Assembly (NCBI RefSeq): GCF_946221105.1
Contig: NZ_CAMICL010000047.1
Location: 1 to 15,392, forward strand
Source of the DNA: an uncultured Corynebacterium sp.
GTDB taxonomy: Bacteria > Actinomycetota > Actinomycetes > Mycobacteriales > Mycobacteriaceae
Direction: 5' to 3'
DNA: 15,392 nucleotides
In this document: piece by piece, positions 12,172-15,392 of the stretch
How the letters are laid out: each line of letters opens with the position of its first letter
How positions within the stretch are numbered: the first letter of the stretch is position 1
The notes under the pieces: model-generated
Seen by the model: only the letters and a program-made list of their open reading frames with translations
Told to the model about the DNA's origin: nothing
The model's database searches: none
Program-made: the position numbers and the translations under genes

Positions 12172-15090
12172 GTGCGGGGGATGCGCGCGCACCTCGCGGG
12201 CTGGCTGGTCCTGCTCGTTGTTGTGCTTGCACAGCCGCCGGGGCAGGTCGCGGCGGACACCAAGTTCGACCTGGTTGCCGCCCCCGGTCGGTTTTTGCGC
12301 CGCGCGACCCACGCGTACACGGACGAGTTTCCGCTGGGCCAGGTGCAAAACCAGGCGTACGGGTATTTGTTCCCGCAAGGGCCGTTCTTCCTGGTGGGGG
12401 ATCTGCTGGGCGTGCCGGATTGGTTGATCCAGCGCGCGTGGTGGTGGCTGTTGCTGTGCCTGGCGTTCTCGGGCGCGCTGACGCTGGCGCGGAGCGTAGG
12501 CATCCGTGGCATGTTCCCGCAGGTCCTCGCGGCGGGGCTCTATGCGCTGAGCCCGCGCATCCTGACCACGCTCACCGCGATCTCCTCGGAAGCGTGGCCG
12601 GTGGCGCTGGTGCCGTGGACGCTGATCCCGCTGACGCTTCGCACCCCGCGGGTGGCGCCGGCGGTGGTGGCGGTGGCGTGCATGGGCGCGGTCAACGCTA
12701 CCGCCACAATCGCCGCCTGCTTGCCGGCGTTTGTGCTGCTGATCGCCCGGCGCTCCTACGCGGCGGCGGGCAAGTTCGTGCTCGGCGCGGCGGCGGTGTC
12801 GGCGTGGTGGATTGGGCCACTGCTGGTGCTGGGGCGATACTCCCCGCCGTTTACGGACTTCATCGAGTCTGCCCGCGTGACCACCGCGTGGCTCAACCCG
12901 GTGGAGATTCTGCGTGGCACCACCAGCTGGACTCCGTTCGTGGACACGGAGCGCGCCGCCGGCCACCTGCTGGTGGCGGAGCCGACGTTCGTCATCGCCA
13001 CCTGTCTGGTCGCCGCCGCTGGGCTCGCGGGTTTGGCGCGCCGGGACATGCCGTGGCGCGGGCCGTTGCTCGCGGTGTTCGCGGTGGGCTTCTGGGTGCT
13101 CGGTTCCGCGCACATGGGCACTTCGCTTTACGACGGTGCTCTCGCCCCCTTCCGCAACCTGCATAAATTCGACCCCCTGGTTCACCTGCCGCTCGCGCTC
13201 GGTGCCGGGCATGCGGCCGCGAAGGTGAACCGCCCCAAGGCCGTCGGCATCACGCTCGCCGCCGTCGTGGCGGTGGCGCCGGCGTGGTCACTGCGCCTGC
13301 TCCCGGAAGGCACCTGGACCGAGGTGTCCCAGGACTGGGTAGCCGCGGGTCAGTGGTTGGACGAGCACGCCGCCGGCACCCGCACGCTTGTGGTCCCTCC
13401 GGCGTCGTTCGCGCGGCAAACGTGGGGGTGGACGCGCGACGAGCCGATCCAGGCGCTGACCCATGCGAAGTTCGCGTTCAGGGACGCGGTGCCGCTGGTG
13501 GACCCGGAGGCGATTCGGGGGTTGGAGGGGCAGGCGGAGCTCGTCGATAGGCAAGCGCTGCGGTCCATCGGCGTGGGCGCGGTGGTGGTGCGCCGCGACC
13601 TGGAGCGCCAACCGCGCACGCCGAATTTGGGCGAGCCGGACGCGAGCTTCGGCGAGGTGGACATTCACCTGCTGGATCCGCACGCGGACGTGATGGAAAC
13701 GGAGCGCGAGCCGGTTGCGGTGGACGGTGGCGGCGAGGTGCTGCCTCTGCTGTGGCGCGAGCTCGGCTACTTCCCGGCGCGCCTGACCGGCGAGGGCGCA
13801 AGCGTCCCCGCCGATATTGTTACCGACACTCCGGCGCTTGCGGTGCGCAACTACGGCACCATCGACGGCCAGTCCGGCTACCTCACCGCCGAGTGGGAGG
13901 ACGCCACGGTGCGCAACCGGGTGAAGGACTACCCCTCTGCCGGTACCCGCACGGCGGTGGCGGCTGACGGCTTCGCACGCGCGTCGTCCTCGGCCGCGGA
14001 CGCCGGCGCGTTCGGCGGTCCCGACGCGTCGAAGTCGCTCACCTCTGCCTTCGACGGCGTGAGCGAGACCGCCTGGTGGCCCGCGCCCGGCGACCGCGAC
14101 GCCTGGATCGAGTTCCAAACCCAGCAGGAGCACGTCACCATCGCCGCCACCGCGGACACCACCGTCCAGCTGTGCGACGGGCACAGCAACTGCCGCAGCG
14201 TCACCCTGGTCAAAGACCAGCCGCGCAGACTCACCCGCGGCGACGCCACCATCCTGCAGCTGACCGAACCCGTGGGCATCCGCGAGCTCGACGTGGGTGT
14301 CACGCGCATCGTCGAGGTGGAAGGCACCGCGGACCGCTACTTCTTCCAGCGCCACTTCCCCGAACACACGGTGATCCAGCGCCGCTTCACCACCGCTGAG
14401 GACGCCACGTGGCAGCTCAGCGCGCCCGCGACCATCGACGGCGAGCGCCGCGTGGGCAGCGTGTTCCTTGAAGCCGGCACCCACGAGCTGTTCACCCGCG
14501 CCGATACGGTCATGCTCTCCCGCGCACCCCTGCCGGCCAGCACCGGCGACCGGCTGATCCTGACCACCCGCGCGTTCAACGACGGGCTTCGCGCCACCCT
14601 CGGCGGCACCGAGTTAGAGCCGGTGCGTATCGACGCCGGCGCCCAAGCCTTCCGCGTCCCCGAGGGGGCAAACGGCGAGTTCCGGATGCGCTTCGCCGGG
14701 GACAACGCCTACCGCTACTCGCTGATCTTCGGCGGGGTATTCAGCCTGCTCGTGCTAGCGCTGTGTTTGTGGGTGCCGTGGCGGCGCGAAGACGACACCC
14801 CGTACATGCCGAAGCCCAACGGGAACTGGGCGCCGACTGTCGCCGTGATCGCCTCGTTCCCCTTCCAGGGCCTGGCGGCGGTGGCGCTGGCGTGGGTGGT
14901 GCGCCGCTTCACCGTGTTGCCGATGCACCGCGTCGCGGCCGCCGCCATGGCCCTCTGCGGGCTCGTGCTGGCGCGGGCGGCGTGGCCGGCGGCGAACTAC
15001 GCCGGTTCCTCCACCTTCTTGGTCGTGGCCGGCCTGTTCGCCGTGGCGTGCCTGACCAGCCGCGCGCCCGGCACCTCCACCAGCTCGTAG
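12172..15090 (+). CDS. aftD: arabinofuranosyltransferase AftD (DUF3367, GT-C)
   Basis: The 972-residue membrane protein begins with a GT-C type N-terminal half: a first helix, then an external loop TKFDLVAAPGRFLRRATHAYTD and repeated hydrophobic helices to about residue 400. AftD uses decaprenyl-phospho-arabinose to add branching arabinose to arabinogalactan and lipoarabinomannan. The large external C-terminal part includes a discoidin-like carbohydrate-binding segment (SLTSAFDG...AWWPAPGDRDAWIEF, about 622-650) and ends with about four membrane helices from about residue 845. M. tuberculosis AftD is near 1400 residues, so this version is markedly shorter, while both ends remain recognisable. 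Start GTG 12172 has GAGGAAG 9 nt upstream; ATG 12181 is an alternative. The last 94 bp overlap an antisense acyltransferase gene. Confidence 0.93.
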   Translation: MRGMRAHLAGWLVLLVVVLAQPPGQVAADTKFDLVAAPGRFLRRATHAYTDEFPLGQVQNQAYGYLFPQGPFFLVGDLLGVPDWLIQRAWWWLLLCLAFSGALTLARSVGIRGMFPQVLAAGLYALSPRILTTLTAISSEAWPVALVPWTLIPLTLRTPRVAPAVVAVACMGAVNATATIAACLPAFVLLIARRSYAAAGKFVLGAAAVSAWWIGPLLVLGRYSPPFTDFIESARVTTAWLNPVEILRGTTSWTPFVDTERAAGHLLVAEPTFVIATCLVAAAGLAGLARRDMPWRGPLLAVFAVGFWVLGSAHMGTSLYDGALAPFRNLHKFDPLVHLPLALGAGHAAAKVNRPKAVGITLAAVVAVAPAWSLRLLPEGTWTEVSQDWVAAGQWLDEHAAGTRTLVVPPASFARQTWGWTRDEPIQALTHAKFAFRDAVPLVDPEAIRGLEGQAELVDRQALRSIGVGAVVVRRDLERQPRTPNLGEPDASFGEVDIHLLDPHADVMETEREPVAVDGGGEVLPLLWRELGYFPARLTGEGASVPADIVTDTPALAVRNYGTIDGQSGYLTAEWEDATVRNRVKDYPSAGTRTAVAADGFARASSSAADAGAFGGPDASKSLTSAFDGVSETAWWPAPGDRDAWIEFQTQQEHVTIAATADTTVQLCDGHSNCRSVTLVKDQPRRLTRGDATILQLTEPVGIRELDVGVTRIVEVEGTADRYFFQRHFPEHTVIQRRFTTAEDATWQLSAPATIDGERRVGSVFLEAGTHELFTRADTVMLSRAPLPASTGDRLILTTRAFNDGLRATLGGTELEPVRIDAGAQAFRVPEGANGEFRMRFAGDNAYRYSLIFGGVFSLLVLALCLWVPWRREDDTPYMPKPNGNWAPTVAVIASFPFQGLAAVALAWVVRRFTVLPMHRVAAAAMALCGLVLARAAWPAANYAGSSTFLVVAGLFAVACLTSRAPGTSTSS
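13543..13554 (+). repeat. GTCGATARGCAA motif copy (GTCGATAGGCAA)
   Basis: This copy of the recurring 12-mer lies inside aftD, read there as Val-Asp-Arg-Gln. AGG is a rare arginine codon in this GC-rich DNA. Confidence 0.6.
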
Positions 15091-15392
15091 GAGATGTACG
15101 CCACCGCGGTACTCGCCAGCACGGTGGCCACGTACGCCAGCACAAAGTGCCCCGAAAACATCGGCACCCCGAGTACGGGGAAGACGAAGTACAGCACCGC
15201 CATGTGCCACAGGAACACCGAGTAGGACCAGTGGCCCAGGGTGCGCATCACCTTCGACGACAGCACTGTGCCGCGCTCGCGCCGCCCCAGCGCGAATGGT
15301 GCAACGACCAGCGCCGCGAACAACGCGCCCAGCAGCACGCGCACGTTGAACTCGAGCGGCGACGGGTGCTCCAACCCCCGCGGGCCCACCAC
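14997..15392 (-). CDS. membrane acyltransferase (acyltransferase-3/OafA-like), C-terminal part
   Basis: The minus-strand frame is open from the window edge to TAG 14997-14999, giving the last 130 or so residues. It shows three hydrophobic segments (VLLGALFAALVVAPFAL; YSVFLWHMAVLYFVFPVLGV; FVLAYVATVLASTAVAYISY) separated by the conserved LGHWSYSVFLWHM block of acyltransferase-3 proteins, then the YELVEVPGARL end and a short basic tail. These integral membrane enzymes O-acylate cell-surface glycans or lipids. The N-terminal part with the catalytic His lies outside the window, and the GTG GTG at the edge need not be the start. Its final 94 bp lie on the opposite strand of the aftD 3' end, and an envelope-modifying role fits that neighbour. 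Confidence 0.88.
   Translation of the reverse strand: MVGPRGLEHPSPLEFNVRVLLGALFAALVVAPFALGRRERGTVLSSKVMRTLGHWSYSVFLWHMAVLYFVFPVLGVPMFSGHFVLAYVATVLASTAVAYISYELVEVPGARLVRHATANRPATTKKVEEPA

Noticed and set aside
11779..13212. Minus-strand open frame of about 477 codons opposite aftD and DUF2613
   Set aside because: Arg/His/Gln-rich low-complexity product, antisense to recognised genes.

Overview
The window is high-GC actinobacterial DNA and most probably comes from a Corynebacterium chromosome. The evidence is gene content and order. A ugd–dcd neighbourhood matches the adjacent dcd/udgA genes of Mycobacterium tuberculosis (Rv0321/Rv0322). An lpqI–DUF2613–aftD block matches Rv0237/Rv0236A/Rv0236c. 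AftD builds the arabinan of the mycolic-acid-type envelope. There is also a DUF222/13E12-type HNH gene. Several genes appear to start directly at the transcription start (leaderless), which is common in this order. Species cannot be fixed from the sequence alone.

Layout. 1-800: the N-terminal part of an ABC-F ATPase on the minus strand, cut by the window edge. It is preceded by a good sigma70-type promoter, a well-formed 8-codon leader ORF and a stem-loop, and then by a 19-bp-arm inverted repeat. 812-3759 (minus): ugd, followed 35 bp later by a stand-alone FMN/3Fe-4S glutamate-synthase-domain protein. 3853-4162 (plus): an AT-rich pair of palindromes and a small winged-helix protein. 4201-4896: dcd (minus) and a divergent tRNA-Gly(CCC). 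4921-6303 (minus): two translationally coupled paralogous proteins of unknown function. Their promoter carries a near-perfect match to the corynebacterial McbR operator, exactly between -35 and -10. 6332-7165 (plus): a lipase-like alpha/beta hydrolase. 7213-8838 (plus): an HNH/DUF222 protein under a near-perfect actinobacterial LexA (SOS) box. 8885-11876 (minus): a VanW-family membrane-anchored protein and a NagZ/LpqI-type GH3 lipoprotein. 11956-15090 (plus): a DUF2613 small membrane protein and AftD. 14997-15392 (minus): the C-terminal end of a membrane acyltransferase that overlaps the aftD 3' end antisense.

How they fit together. The right half (VanW, LpqI, DUF2613, AftD, acyltransferase) is a cell-envelope block for peptidoglycan turnover and arabinogalactan building. 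UDP-glucuronate from Ugd may feed surface polysaccharide. Dcd supplies dUMP for thymidylate. The left edge looks like an antibiotic-responsive ABC-F unit.

The points most worth following are: the ABC-F leader peptide; the McbR-like operator on an uncharacterised paralogue pair; the SOS box on the HNH gene; and a 12-mer, GTCGATARGCAA, found four times, all on the plus strand. I see no prophage, insertion sequence or CRISPR array.
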